Shown: one piece after another, positions 12,358-25,159 of the stretch | How positions within the stretch are numbered: the first letter of the stretch is position 1 | Layout: every line of letters begins with the position of its first letter | Assembly: GCA_030998225.1 (NCBI GenBank) | Contig: JAPYXD010000391.1 | Coordinates: 992,001 to 1,056,000 of the forward strand | Reading direction: 5' to 3' | Origin: Diplolepis rosae | Taxonomy: Eukaryota > Arthropoda > Insecta > Hymenoptera > Diplolepididae | Length of the DNA stretch: 64,000 nucleotides | Position numbers and translations under genes: made by a program | Notes under the pieces: model-generated | Databases searched by the model: none | What the model was told of the DNA's origin: nothing | The model's input: only the letters and a program-made list of their open reading frames with translations

Positions 12358-12499
12358 CCACGTGAAAGACATCACCTGAATCTTATTAAATTTCTTTAAA
12401 AACAACCACATTTGTGCTTAGAATTTTCCCCCCAAAATACATATTTCATGAGATATTTAGCCAACCATGAACGTTTTATACACCCTGTATATGTCGCCT

Positions 12500-13026
12500 G
12501 AGTAATTAGTGTCTACTCTGATATTTAGAGATCTTGAAAAATTCTTTCTGTCTTAGGCTAACGACCCTTTTCTCCAGCCCATTTTTTACACCCACCTAAA
12601 GGTGGTTGAGACTCGCAATCCAGCTCCGACCCCCACCCATCATATGCTTTCATCCTCTTTCTCTTTTTTTTCTCTGTTCTTCTGTCCTTCTGTCAGACCT
12701 TTTCCTTTCCGAGGCTTCAACACTTTCTCTACCTGAGCAATTACTTTCTGCATCGAAAATGACACTGTAGACTTTATGTCTGTTTTGAGATTTATATATT
12801 GTTTCTCATAAATTTAAACTGAAATATGAATATAAAAATTGGATATAAGGGGAGTATATGCTAAAGAAAGTATGAAACGGATTTCTTATAAGCAAAGAGA
12901 GAAAAAAAACAGTATGAGATTCATCAATTTATGTATTCTCCGAGCGAACTTAAAGCAGGACATGGCTTATGTGAAATTTCTTTACTGTATTATTTTTAAC
13001 TCCAAAACTTTTGCATCTTTTTAAAT
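12500..13026. other. No gene seen; pyrimidine-rich stretch
   Basis: About 12,560-12,740 is C/T-rich with TTCT/CTTT runs. Nothing coding is recognised. Confidence 0.4.
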
Positions 13027-13205
13027 CTGAGTTATTAAAAAGTGAGCCACTAATTCAATTTAATGAAAATTTCTACTAATTTTAGTCATTTTTCTACCAA
13101 TTACCTTTAAGAAACCATATAACTACAAATGTAATTAGTATAAAATTATTATTTAGTAAAAATACTCACAAAAGTGAATTAGTGGCTCACTTTTTACTAA
13201 TTCAG
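13027..13205. repeat. Palindromic MITE (GTGAGCCACTAATTCA ends)
   Basis: The left end CTGAGTTATTAAAAAGTGAG and the right end CTCACTTTTTACTAATTCAG are near-perfect reverse complements, and the match continues inward (CCACTAATTCA/TGAATTAGTGG). About 180 bp, no coding capacity. Confidence 0.75.
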
Positions 13206-13426
13206 TTTTAGAGAGGTACCTATCAAAATGAAATACATTCCATTATGGAGAAACTTAAAAGCATGATACAAGGGTGGATTGAAAAGTTCGCAGCCTCATA
13301 TAGAAATATTTTCAATATTTAAATAAAACTACTGCTGTTATACTCTCTCATTCTTTAGTTCTGGATGTTTAAGGCTCCATTACTGTACTATTAACGGTTC
13401 AGAAGTTACATCGATTCACAGTGCGG

Positions 13427-16400
13427 CCACTACCATGTATTTTAGGAGGGTACTTAAAAAAGTGAAAATGAGCATCAGCGCCGCCAAGTTTTGATAGCAA
13501 GAACTAATATCAATGCAAACGAAACCACCGTCCCCCCAACCCGATGTATTCTAAAGAGCGGAAAATTTTGAAATATATTGTATGAAATCCATTTCATAAA
13601 TTTAAATGATTTAAAGTTGAAAATAATTTGTAAAAGAATAAAAATACAAGAATTTTTAAATATGAATCACAATGAACAGTTAAATATTGTACTATTACAC
13701 GGAGAAAAATAGTTGAAGTAATTTTACTTAACTCTGTCCATTAAACTTGGGACTCAAGGACATTTGAACATTTATTAAATCCTAGTCGAGTAAAGAGCGG
13801 AAAATTTTGAAATATATTGTATGAAATCCATTTCATAAATTTAAATGATTTAAAGTTGAAAATAATTTGTAAAAGAATAAAAATACAAGAATTTTTAAAT
13901 ATGAATCACAATGAACAGTTAAATATTGTACTATTACACGGAGAAAAATAGTTGAAGTAATTTTACTTAACTCTGTCCATTAAACTTGGGACTCAAGGAC
14001 ATTTGAACATTTATTAAATCCTAGTCGAGTAAAATGAATTTGATAAATACCTAATTCACCCAAAGTGAATATCAATAAGTGTTACATAGGAAAAAGTAAG
14101 GAGTTGAGTAAAACGTTGTCAACGACAGGTCATCACAATGCGTCAGTGGGTTAACCTGAAATGTATAAATATATCACCGACGCTTGAGGTGCTTCGAACG
14201 GTAGTTGAGTAAAATGAGTATCGGCTGTATTAATTCAACTGGCAATGATATGGTTGCTATGGTTACAACAGTTTAAAAATAACATCGGTAGCGACAATAG
14301 CGCCACCACTTGTTGATAACAAACATTATAATTCGTTCCCCTTTTCTCCTATATAAGTGAACCCACTGTGCATCGATTCACACTGTGAGACCTACTAAGA
14401 CTGTTTGTGGATCCACAAAGGCATGAAGATAACTCAAGAACAATCTGCTTCATTGTATATGATGACAAAAAAGTGGGCATCTAAGTTCAAACGTGGTTGG
14501 GAGAGTACATGGAAAAAAACCCAGACTAGTGGTTACTTTCCGATACACGATTCAGTCGTGTGGCTGAAAAAAAAGTAAAATACACTTCTTATTCCTTCTT
14601 ACTGATTTCTTGTTCTAAGAACAAATGGCCAGAACATCCAAAGTAAAATACATGAATGACTGTTGTAAAAGCAGGTCTGAGGGCGCAGTCCCATGTCGAG
14701 GAGAATAGGGCAATAGAGGAACAAGGCAACAGGATTCAACCAAAGAAATAATCGCACGGACCCAAGGCGAATGCCTCATTGGTTGAATGCTGTTCCCCTA
14801 TTTCTCTATTACCCTATTCTCTTCGACGCGGGACTGCGTCTTTATTTGTTTTTCGACAGAAGCCATTCGTTTCGTTCACATGAACGGTGACACAGTCGCA
14901 ACCCTGAAGATGGCGCCTATCGCACTAGGGGCATAAACTTATCGTGTTTGAACAAAAATGATTGTACTTTAGACTTATATCAAAATATTCTTAATGCATA
15001 GAATAGTTTAATTATTGTTATCGTAACCGTATATAGCACGCATTTTTCTGACCATCTCTCGTGTCGCGTCACCCACAGGGCATGGAAATTCGCATATCAA
15101 TTTCCAAACTTCCATCAATGAAATTTTATCTAGCCAACGTTCTCAGAAAATAACCAAAAGAGGCACCTTCCGGGAATATTTCGTGAGCGTGCGTAGTGAT
15201 ATCAATTTTCAAACGTTTCACATACCGAATTGCATTTTATTTCAAATTTTTTTTTGGATACTTAAAATTATCATACTTTTGTGTACGATAGTGTCACTTG
15301 ATCATACATTGTATGCTGACATGTAATTATCGTAGTTTTACGATACTTATCGTACGGTTGCTAACACTGAATAGCTCCGTTGCCGAAAATTGCAGAACAT
15401 GCTCAGGTTTTGGCAACGTTCAAAAACTTTCCATATGTCCAACGGAGCTATTCGGTGACCCAGAGAACTCGTTCGTGCAGCCCACTCGACTCAGTCGTGT
15501 AGCGAAAGCACAGAAAAGTGTGGACGGCACTACTGGCGACTTCGTGTGAACAAAAGGAATGGTTACTGCCGAAAAACGAAGGAGTCGTCCCATTACAACA
15601 GTCAGTCGTGTATTTTATTCTTTTTTTCAATCACGAGACTGAGTCGTGTATAGGAAAGTAACAATTAGTCTACGACTAGTTAAGACTATTGGCATCTCAT
15701 ATAAAGGAGCATAAGTGGGATCACCTCCTTCAAAGAAAGCAAAAACAGTTTTGTCGGTGAACGAGGCGATAGCATCTGTTTTCTGGGATTCAGAGGGTAT
15801 CTGGTGTATTACCGCGAAAAGGGCAAAATAGTAAACTTAGTTTACTACTGCACTCTTTAACATCCTTTGCTTGAAGAAATCAAAGAAAAACGTCCAAGTA
15901 TGCTGAGAAACGCCACTTTGTCCTAAATTTGGGGATTTGGAAAGAAAGGAAGCAATAGTATATTACGTGCCTAGGCGCATAATGAGGGTTATTGCGTGAC
16001 AAGCGACAATGCTCGCAGGAGATCGAAGCCGAGGCGAGATCAGTCCTGCGAGCATTGTCGCGAGTCTCGTAATTTCCCGAATTATGTGCATTGGCACGTA
16101 TTCTATTTTATGTGACTTCGGTGCGTATACGAGTTTTTATGCGTACACTCGAATCTAATCTAGTATTGTAGTTGTTTGCGGCGCTAGTCATTACACTTGA
16201 TATGTCACGACTAGTCCCGGCCATTTTGATTTTATCGATCTTGTGTAGTAGTAATGGATTTTAAAAGACGCATGCGCAGTTCAAATGTACATTTCATTCC
16301 TCTGTAGTGCAATATACTACATTGCGCTACTGTTAACTGTAGCGAAAAAACGAGTTTGCGCGCCGGTGGCACATAAAATATATAAATGTTGGTACTGGAA

Positions 16401-17649
16401 TGATTATCAGCACCCGAAAATTTGCAATCAAAATATTTAATTAAAAATAATACAAGAGACAGAGAGAATAAAAATCTAGAGAAGTACACAGCAATTTGAT
16501 GTTGAACTTACTTTTATTTTAGTTTTTAACACTTAGCCGACCGATCGGGGAGATCTCCCCATTTTGACAGTTCTCTGTGGCGCGTGCGGTCGGCTAAGTA
16601 AAAATGTCGTAGAAACTCCGTAAAAATTTCGTAACTTTTTACTTTTAAGGAAGTTACTCAGGATGAAGAATTAACGAACAGAAAAATCTTTAACTTTGCA
16701 GGGCGTTAGAATATAATTAAAAAATTATCCGTACGAAATTTCAAGGTCTGAGGTGGGTTTTTTAGTGAGATATTCATATTTCTATTTTGCGCCTCTCTAG
16801 CTGATTCAACATGGGCTATTATGAGAAATCGCGGAGTTTATCGTGTATTATCATTTATATCTTTTCAACTGACGAACAGATCATTACGGGATTTGAACAG
16901 TAGAAAAATAAGATGTTCAGGAATAGTTATTAACTTTAATAACATTCAAAGGTGGGTTCTAAAAGTAATAACAAATACGATGAAGATTGGAAATTGCTGT
17001 GATTTTGGTCTTTGGTTAGGTATGTGGCAACGTCGCATTCGTAGGTTATGTGCGTGAAATTTGAAATGTATGCGTTATATCTGTTCAGCAGCTCGTACCA
17101 ACTGGTGTGCACACGAACAAACAAGATGCGACGTTGCCAGATCACAGTGGGTCCACTCATATAGGAGAAAAGGGGAACGAATTGTAGTGTTTGCTATCAA
17201 CAAGTGGTGGCGCTATTGCCGCTACCGAAGTTCTTTTTAACCTGTTGTAACCATATCAATCATAGTTTGATATTCTTTTGATAAAATCAGATGGTATAAA
17301 TCATTGATTCATGTTTAAAAAATGTCCGCTCTTTAGAATATACCTAGTAACAAGGTGGGCATTAAATGGCATTGAAATTTCAGAATCTAAAAAGGAATGG
17401 AATCGAGAAAGGAACTTTTGAATGCATTTTAATTCCTAGGCATTAAAAGGCATTCAAAAGTTTCATTCTCGATTCCGTTTTTTTTTTTCAGATTTTGACA
17501 TTTCAATGTCATTCAATGCCCACCTTCTTAATGGGTTTCGGGTTGCGGGGGTTTTGTTTGCATTGATATTTGTTCTTGATATCAATACTTGGCGGCGCTG
17601 TTGCTCATTTTCCCTTTTTTAAGTACCCTTCTAAAATACATGGTAGTGG
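13427..17649. mobile_element. Large foldback composite (about 4.2 kb) with nested hairpins
   Basis: The outer left arm (from CCACTACCATGTATTTTAG) pairs with the right arm ending CTAAAATACATGGTAGTGG. Pairing continues with CAGCGCCGCCAAG/CTTGGCGGCGCTG, then an inner pair around 14,225-14,360 and 17,155-17,260 (GGTGGCGCTATTG and its complement). Nested inside are a second inverted pair (about 14,524-15,672, GATTCAGTCGTG/GACTGAGTCGTG), hairpins at 14,693-14,840, 15,369-15,454, 15,959-16,105 and 17,027-17,137, and a small palindromic insertion at 17,353-17,527. No transposase is seen. The frames at 15,298-15,549, 16,232-16,489 and 16,821-17,160 have no family signature. Confidence 0.7.
13553..14030. 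repeat. Exact 239-bp tandem duplication
   Basis: Positions 13,553-13,791 and 13,792-14,030 read as identical (starting AAAGAGCGGAAAATTTTG). The duplication lies inside the left arm of the foldback composite. The right arm holds only the short CCGCTCTTTAGAATA match near 17,330. Confidence 0.9.
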
Positions 17650-17699
17650 ACGTACTATGTTGCCAGATCAAGTACTACTGTAGTCAACCTGCGTGTTTA

Positions 17700-19591
17700 A
17701 CCCTGTTTTGACTAGGCGGGTCGGTGAGTAACTCCCTTAATAAACTTTAAAATTTTTTCAAAATGCTTGAAGACTTTGTGTCTTAAGAAGAAAACCCGTT
17801 GAAAAATGTTAGCTGACATGGGCTTTTATGTGCTTCCCCCTTTTCCCTTTCTACTTCAAGGTCTTCCCAGGGCAGTGGAAAATTTTAGTTCTGTTTTGTG
17901 ATTAGTTGAAAATTCAAGATAAGTTGTTACGCCCCCGTAATAGTAGAAGAAAATTCTAGGGGCTGACCTTTTGGGTTGGGTCTTGTAGGAGTTGCCAAAC
18001 TTTTCCAGGATCATCGATTTCCCAAGAGATGGACCAGCGTGTACATTCTTAAATAAAATACGTTATAAATTCGTTATTGAAACAATTATGTTTTACAGGA
18101 CTCATTGATTTTGAATAACAAAAGATCTAAATTACACTATGGTTAATTTATATTTTAAATTAGCTTACAGAATCGTTAAGTCAAATTAACTATGTTCCTA
18201 TCCAAAATTCAAAAGAATCATTATTACTTAAGATTAATGCATATTTCAAAGTTGATTTTCTAACTTATTCTTATTAAACAACGAATATTTTGTTTAAATA
18301 TACAATATTTTCAAATTTAGAAGAGTAAATTTTATACCTAAGTTTTCTTTTGTAAATGTTTTCTTAAAACATAAGCACTTATTCCAAAATTTGATTTTGT
18401 ATAATAATTTTCTATTACCTTGATTTAACATTTGTTTTAATTATAAAGAAGGACGTGATCATTTTCCGTATTCGAAATACATTAAAAAAGTGCGCGAAAA
18501 TTATTTATAAGATACATATCCGATTACATAATAGTGTTTTACATAATTGAATTGTTAATTTTTCTAATACACTTAGTTTATACACTTATGTGTTCTGAAA
18601 TTGGTTACAAATTAAACTATAGTTTCTGCGAATGAGGTTGGTTTTAAAATTTACGAACTTAAAAATATGTTAATAAAGAATAGATATATATTTTTGTGAA
18701 AGTAAGATAGTAATGTTTGTTAAGTTACTGTTGAAAAACATTGTAAATAAATATAAAATATATTCAAATACATATCAGGTAAATTGGTATTTGAACTTTT
18801 TAGAATTGATTCAAAATACTATAAAGAGTGTATGAATATCTTTCAGTAAATTTTAAACTAGTATTTTACCTTCAGAGATAAATTTCGGACCATCTCGGAT
18901 CGAGTATGATTAAAAACTTTGTTTGAATTCATTCGGATTGATCAAATTAAAAGTTTTGGATCGAGCATTGATGTTCAGCCGACTTGCATCGAGCTAAATT
19001 AAAAACCTTTTTTTGAATTGGCTAGGAATTCTATTCGAAACATTCACCAGAAAAATAATAATAGTTTTTTTAATTAATAGGTATCATTCCGACAAAAGTG
19101 GTAAACTGAAGAAAAATTCTAGTTAGGGAAAAGGCTCCGATTAAATGGAAAGTATATAACAGCAACACAAGTTTTCTACCTTTGAGAAAAAAAAAGTATC
19201 AATTAAGTCTTATTTCCAGCTTCATTAGCCGAGCAGGAAAATTAATCCACATTAATTGATTATACCTGATTGAAATTCAAGCGTTTTAAACTTGAAGTAG
19301 TATGTTTGAAGTGAATTTAAAAAGTAGAAAAGCGATCGTTGATGCCGATTGGGTACTTACCAAATGTAACGAGGTTATTTGGGTTAACTAGAGTTCTTTC
19401 GATAAAGGCGGAAAAATGATTGAGCAAAATTTTCTTCATCGCCTCGTAGTTTGATTTTTATAATTAGACCTGATTTTTTCGTTTGATGTATAGTTCTGAA
19501 CTTAATCACTAGACGCGACAAAAATCTGTGTAACTTTTTGAAGACAACAAAAAACATTTTTTAATTCAAGTTTAATGTGACATCCTCGATG
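17700..19591. other. No gene seen
   Basis: AT-rich, mostly non-repetitive to the eye; no frame above noise and no recognised repeat ends. Confidence 0.5.
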
Positions 19592-19595
19592 TTAA

Positions 19596-20357
19596 CCTTT
19601 TAGCTGCGGGGAAATTTCAGTACAAATCGACCTCTTATAAAATGCAAAATTTATACATAAAATCACTGGATAAAAAATTTGTCTCATTTGTCATGAACGT
19701 TTGAGAGGGTATTTCTATGTAATTTCACGCGCTGAATATGAAAACAATAGTAAAAAAATTTCCGCAGACGCCCTTGACCTTGAAAATCTCTATTTCAAGG
19801 TCAAATTTCAGTTCTAGTATAAGTCGAGTGTTGAGAAGGTTTTCGTACGTAGTTTGATGCGCTGAATACGAAAAAACATAAACAACACAAAGATGTACCA
19901 ACTCCCAGACCGAAATAGCAACAAAAAAAATTTCGCGTTCACGTCGTTGATCTTAGATCATGCTGAGAATGAATGCCGGAGTGTTTTATGTAACCTTCAG
20001 ATATGAGGTTGAAGCTCACTGCGTTTGTGCTGGAAACTAAAATTTCATCTCGAAATAGACATTTTCAAGGTCAAAGATGCTTTGAGAATTTTTTTTCACT
20101 GTTTTTCCCATTTTTAGCGCATCAATGACGCTGGAAAGCCATCTCCAACTTTCGCTTATGCAAAAATGAAATGCGACCTTGACTATAGATTTTCAAGGTC
20201 CAGGTTACCTCAGTGATTTTTTTCAGTATTTTTTTTTGTATTCAGTCCATCAAATTACGTAGAAAAACAATCTGAAATCCTCGCTTCTACTAGAAATGAA
20301 ATTTGACCTTGAAATACCGTTTTTCAAGGTCAACAATGTTTCGAGGAATTTTAAAAC
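19596..20357. mobile_element. piggyBac-like MITE, copy 2, right end lost
   Basis: TTAA (19,592-19,595) is followed by the CCTTTTAGCTGCGGGG terminus and then sequence closely matching 1,685-2,170. It includes an extra segment (about 19,880-20,130) that copy 1 lacks, so the two are different deletion derivatives. Similarity stops after CGAGGAATTTTAAAACT near 20,357, next to a mariner remnant. Confidence 0.75.
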
Positions 20358-20420
20358 TACACATAGACTAGAAGAAAGCACATTATTTCATCTATCATTC
20401 AAATCCATATGGCAGAAGAA

Positions 20421-20954
20421 TCACGTGCTGTGCTGTCTTTCTGGCAATTTGTGGATTCCATCCCAAAAGAACTGCGCCGGCTTGGCGGCCAAGAATGAAT
20501 CAAGCCGATTTTTGATACCCTGTTCTGATGTGAACCGTATTCCAGTGAGGGCGTTCTGCATCGACCGGAACAAATGGTAGTCAGAAGGGGCAAGGTCTGG
20601 GCTATAAGGCGGGTGGGGTAAAACTTCCCATCCACTGTTTTCCAAATAGTTCTTAACCGGAATAGCAACATGGGGCCGAGCGTTGTCATGTGTTTGGCAA
20701 CAATCTTCATCGAGTAATGCTTCCAGTTCTTTATCTTCAAACTTTTTTGGCTGCCCAGGGCGTTCTTCGTCTCCCAAGCCAAAATCACCACTTTTAAATC
20801 GCGCAAACCACTTTTGGCACGTTCGCTCAGCTAGAGCATGTTCACCATAAGCTTCCACCAAAATACGACGACTTTTGGCAGCAGTTTGCTTCATATTAAA
20901 GTAATGAAGAAGAACTCCCCGCATAAACACTTTTTCAGACACAGAGTTCGACAT
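20421..20954 (-). pseudogene. mariner-family transposase, in-frame internal deletion, 177 residues
   Basis: The start [20 protein letters not shown] leads into the mariner helix-turn-helix ([40 protein letters not shown]). After [20 protein letters not shown] it fuses to the core [20 protein letters not shown] and [12 protein letters not shown]. The segment with the first catalytic aspartate is gone, and the frame ends at KLPERQHST before the usual C-terminus. It is about half the normal roughly 345 residues and cannot be an active enzyme. It belongs to a different mariner lineage from the 3.7-kb copy, since the two protein sequences differ clearly. Confidence 0.9.
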
Positions 20955-20969
20955 ATTTGAGTGAAAAAA

Positions 20970-22560
20970 AATTATTGTTGTTTACGCTTTAAATGAATGA
21001 CATATACTGAAAAAGACGCACAATGACAGTAGCTTTCCAACGCATGTTCGGAATATTGGAACGATGGAATAATAATCAAGTTATGCCATCTTTTAGCATA
21101 CCGCACGAATTAAGTTATAGATCCAATATAAATGAAGATATACATAATTTTAATCAATAACTGACCCAAGCTACTTCGTTATGTTGATTGTAGTTTAATC
21201 ATTTTCCTCTTGGTTAGTGTAAGTAGTTTCTCTTACTTTTAGGAATATCCTTTATCGATTCTTTTTATTATTACGGCTGTGAATTTCTGGATGAGTTATC
21301 AATTTGTTGGTAATTATCCACTACTCGTATTCTGGTTCATAATCACTGAAGATCCAAAATTGGCCCAGCACTGGCACTTCCAAAATATTTTTTTGTCACT
21401 AGGATGGTTCGGTTTTCAACTGGGCAACGCCGTTGATACGTAGATTCGGAGACTTCGGTCTTTCTAAGAGACACGGCGCCTCCGATGTTCGCGCCAAGCA
21501 ACTAGCCTGAATCACGAACATGGGAGGCGCCCGGGCGGTCGGCGGCGTTCAAGCACACACTACGCGCGGAGGCAGATGTACACGTAACTTTGTTGCTCTG
21601 TAGTTTCTAAACAAAGCACCGCACAGCACCGCATAACATTGTTGCATTAGAGTCTTCGTCTTAATTTTTTATTTTCTACCCCCTATTACCGGCTAGCACA
21701 CAAGTGGTGGGAGACGCTGTATGTAGGGATCTGGTATTTTTAGGCATTGCAACTCAGTCAGCTAAAGCATTAAGTTGTAGATCCAAGCATTTCAATAGGG
21801 GTTGGTGCCCCTTCATAAGAATTTTAAGTTTCAATGTGTTGGTTTAACAGGCTGGGCTGGCTTTGCTAGTATGCGTTGACTGTCACCGATTTCATATCTG
21901 TGTGACCATAGTAGGACCATCAGGTAGGCTTAGTCGCAAGGGTCAATGACATTATTTGTATATATAGGCAAAAAGGTAATAATGACGATACCATTATCGT
22001 ACAATAGAAATGACAAAAATATAGTTGTATTACAATTGGTATTTGTTTTCAGTTATTATTATCCTATCAATAATGATGTCTTCATATTTAAACATTCTTT
22101 ATTGTTTATACAACTAAATCAAATGATGTAATAATAATAATTATTATTATAGTAATTTTAATAGTTATTAACAAACGTAATTTATAATTAACTATTTATC
22201 ATTGATTATTGAATGATAACAAACGACATATGATAACAATGATAATTATAATAAAAGTTGAAATAACATTGTTGTTATGTAATATTTGTCGTAGTTTCTT
22301 CATCGTTCTTAATAACAATAATAATAAAAGATAATATTTGTTGTAATTAATAGTTTATTAATTACATAAATTGTTCATTGGCATAGACTCTTATTATAGT
22401 TGATAATAATAGTAATATTATCGATAAGAACAATTAGATGTGATCAGAAATAATAATAATGATAATAGTAGGTAGTAATAATGAGTGTTATTCAATATAA
22501 TAATACAATAGTATTATATACTTATATATATTTTATCTATTTCTTCAATTTACAGCTACA
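20970..22560. other. No gene seen; GC-rich patch and TAAT-rich simple sequence
   Basis: About 21,420-21,640 is GC-rich and includes a small hairpin (GGCGCCTCCGATGTTCG near 21,476 and its near complement near 21,516). About 22,126-22,500 is simple AT sequence rich in ATAATAATAATT. No gene is recognised. Confidence 0.45.
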
Positions 22561-22622
22561 TTTAACCAATATGTGGAACACTTAACGTCTAAGCAATTAA
22601 CAATGAATTTACTTTTCCACAA

Positions 22623-22952
22623 TTGAGGGGTCCGACAGTGATCCCAGAACGTGGGAGCTGGCGGCCCCCACCATAGACCCCACCAGCTCATGGCTTCTTC
22701 CTCGCTCGACTGCCATAGGTTGGTTGAATGAGGAAGACACAATGAGCTCGTGGCATCTATGGTGGGGGCCGCCAGCTCCCACGTTCTGGGATCACTGGGG
22801 TCCGATGCAATAGCAGCTGAGGCACGCGACTTAGTAGGAACGGAAGGGGATACGCAGCACTAGGATTCGTTGAAATTCAAAGTTAACGAATCCTAGCGCA
22901 GCGTATCCCCTCCCGTTCCTATTAGGCCACGCGCCTCTGCTGTTATTACATC
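22623..22952. repeat. Two adjacent GC-rich hairpins
   Basis: Hairpin 1 (about 22,630-22,800): GTGATCCCAGAACGTGGGAG with GGCGGCCCCCACCATAGA pairs with its complement ending CTGGGATCAC. Hairpin 2 (about 22,801-22,952): CCGATGCAATAGCAGCTGAG through GGATACGC, and ACTAGGATTCGTT, pairs with AACGAATCCTAG through to TGTTATTACATCGG. The arms are long (about 60-70 bp each) in otherwise AT-rich DNA. Confidence 0.8.
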
Positions 22953-22984
22953 GGTCCCTTCAATTAAGCCAAAAGCTGAAACTA

Positions 22985-23450
22985 GAATCCGCGAATATAA
23001 TTTTAAATCTGAATATTTAAATTTTTGATTGGTTTGATTTGGTCTTTTATTTTTAGAAAGTTAGTAGGAATTGTATTCGCCTTTCCAAAAGCTCCAAATT
23101 GGTTAGGAAAAATGACATACTTGTCTATTGTGCGACCAGGAGTGAATCAGAGCTATTCCGAGCCATTCCAAAGTCTGTTTATGAATCATTCTGACGTCGG
23201 ATTCATTTGAATTGAAAATCTGACGTTGGAATGATTCGGTTTAGTTCAATCCAAGCTTGGATTGATTTAGATTTATTTGGATTCATTCAAATGGATGCCT
23301 CAGATTGAATCGGATCAAGACGGATTGATTTTTGACCATTTTTCATCAAACAAGATACAAAACGTTTTTCGGATTAGTACGTTATGATTCGGAATAATTC
23401 TCATTCGCTCGGATTGAATTCCAATCAAAAAATTTTGCCAGGGAATATTT
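22985..23450. repeat. Degenerate TCGGATT-rich repeat, copy
   Basis: Many interspersed ATTCGGATT/GATTGATT motifs ending TTTTGCCAGGGAA near 23,450. This is the same family as 29,570-29,840, 30,850-31,080, 31,227-31,783 and 32,690-33,420. Confidence 0.6.
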
Positions 23451-24169
23451 TGAAAAAGAGAGTTCCAGACAGAACGAAGGTGAAAGGCAGAGGTGAATAG
23501 GTAATTATGGTGCAATGAAGCAGTAGGCAATATTACTCTGGACGGACGGATTTTTCGCATCCGGTTTGAGTGAAAATAATAGACTGAAATCCAGGAAAAT
23601 CGAAATATAGAAAGAATCATGCATTACAAGTTGCTTTACTGAGTTTAAAATTGTGAAAATTATTCGAAATTTCCCCAACAGTTTTGTAGGTGAAATTTCC
23701 TCTTTCAGTCAGAAAATCTTATTTTCCCACATTATTGGATTTTTTCCATTATTCAAGAAAATTATCGTTTTCAAAGAGAATATTTCCATAGTCTATAGAA
23801 ATTTTTCTAATAAGTTAGGGAGTATGGAAATTTACTGAAGACTTGAGAACAGTTTCTCTTTTCGTTTCTCCTCGTATACTTTAGCGAATTGAATAAGAAT
23901 GAGGCGATTGAAATTCGCATCAAATAGTGAGCAGAACGCTCGGGTATTATCGACCTCTTACGTAGAAAAACCGAGCGCCTCGATCTGCCCGGACGCACCA
24001 ATCAAGGGTGGTAAGAGTGGGTGTGATATTTTGATATTTCATTGCTCTTTGCTCATCACTGCCGTTAGGAAACAATGACCGATCTCGACACTTTTTTTGG
24101 ACCAGACGTCTACTGCAAAAAAATTTTCAGGCATTTTCTGGAAATGTTTGAGACGCAGTAAAGGCATAA

Positions 24170-24900
24170 ATAGCGGTAATTGTTTCGAAAACAAGTTTTT
24201 GAATCCGGGGTCCGTTGACCTCTATCATATTAGATTCAAGGTCATTTGAAGGTCAAACTGCAAAAAATCCAGAAAAATACACACATAGGTTTTTGGGGTC
24301 GCTGATTTCGAATCCGAGGTCCGTTGACCTTCATCATATCAGATTCAAGGTCATTTGAAGGTCAAACTGCAAAAAATCCAGAAAAATATTTACATACATA
24401 GGTTTTTGGGGTCGCTGATTTCGAATCCGAGGTCCGTTGACCTCTATCATACCAGATTCAAGGTCATTGGAGGTCAAAATGTAAAAAATCTAGAAAAATA
24501 CATACATAGATTTTTGGGATCGCTGGTTTCGAATCCGAGGTCCGTTGCCCACCGTCACCACGTGGAGGTGCCCTGGTTGCAACCACACTTCACAAGCACG
24601 GTTAAAAGTTGCCAGATTATGAATGAAGAAAATTCATTAGGGAGCATTTTTTTTCAGCTCTACCGTGGTAGAAATTCTTTTGAATTGGCTTTAAGTTGAC
24701 CTTAACTTGACATTGAGCTGTTAAATAAACCCCTTCGGATTTGGCGTTCCCAAAAACTTATATATATGTATTTTTTTCTTTTTTCAACCGGATTTTACAT
24801 TTTGACCTCCAGATGACCTTGAATCTGATATGATGGAGGTCAACGGACCTCGGATTCGAAATCAGCGACCCCAAAAACCTATATATGTATTTTTCTAGAT
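24170..24900. repeat. Tandem and inverted units of about 118 bp with TTCAAGGTCATTTGAAGGTC
   Basis: About three direct units (near 24,200, 24,310 and 24,425) with GTCCGTTGACCT, GATTCAAGGTCATTTGAAGG, AAAAAATCCAGAAAAATA and GTTTTTGGGGTCGCTGATTT. A reverse-oriented unit lies at about 24,790-24,900. The plus-strand frame across the array is a repeat shadow. Confidence 0.8.
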
Positions 24901-25159
24901 TGTTTTTATTGTGTTTTTTCCGAAAAACACTGCATCGAAGCGGTGAAGTTTTCTTTTTCTTAAGGGGTGCTCGGGGCGAATAGGGGGGTTGAGGGTGGAA
25001 TTGACTTCTTATTGTTAGTAGATACTGTTGGAATTTTTTCGAATTTTTTGGGCCAAAAACTGGCCTTAGAGATCCTCTCCCTTTTCATACACTATGGAAA
25101 TATTCGCTTTAAGCAACGATTATTATCTTACTTAAAGAATAGGAAAGTAATCGCCCCCC

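Larger units (their letters stand above)
8447..12493. repeat. Possible large composite bounded by inverted CAGGGTGTATAAAA-type ends
   Basis: The left boundary reads TATATAGGGTGTATAAAA and the right boundary TTTTATACACCCTGTATA, imperfect reverse complements about 4 kb apart. Inside lie a TTAA-flanked MITE and two tandem arrays. CACCCTGTATA ends are common in insect repeats, so the pairing could be chance. Confidence 0.35.

Noticed and set aside
11924..12361. 145-codon minus-strand frame as a gene
   Set aside because: Its translation repeats with the 185-189-bp DNA period; it is a tandem-array shadow.
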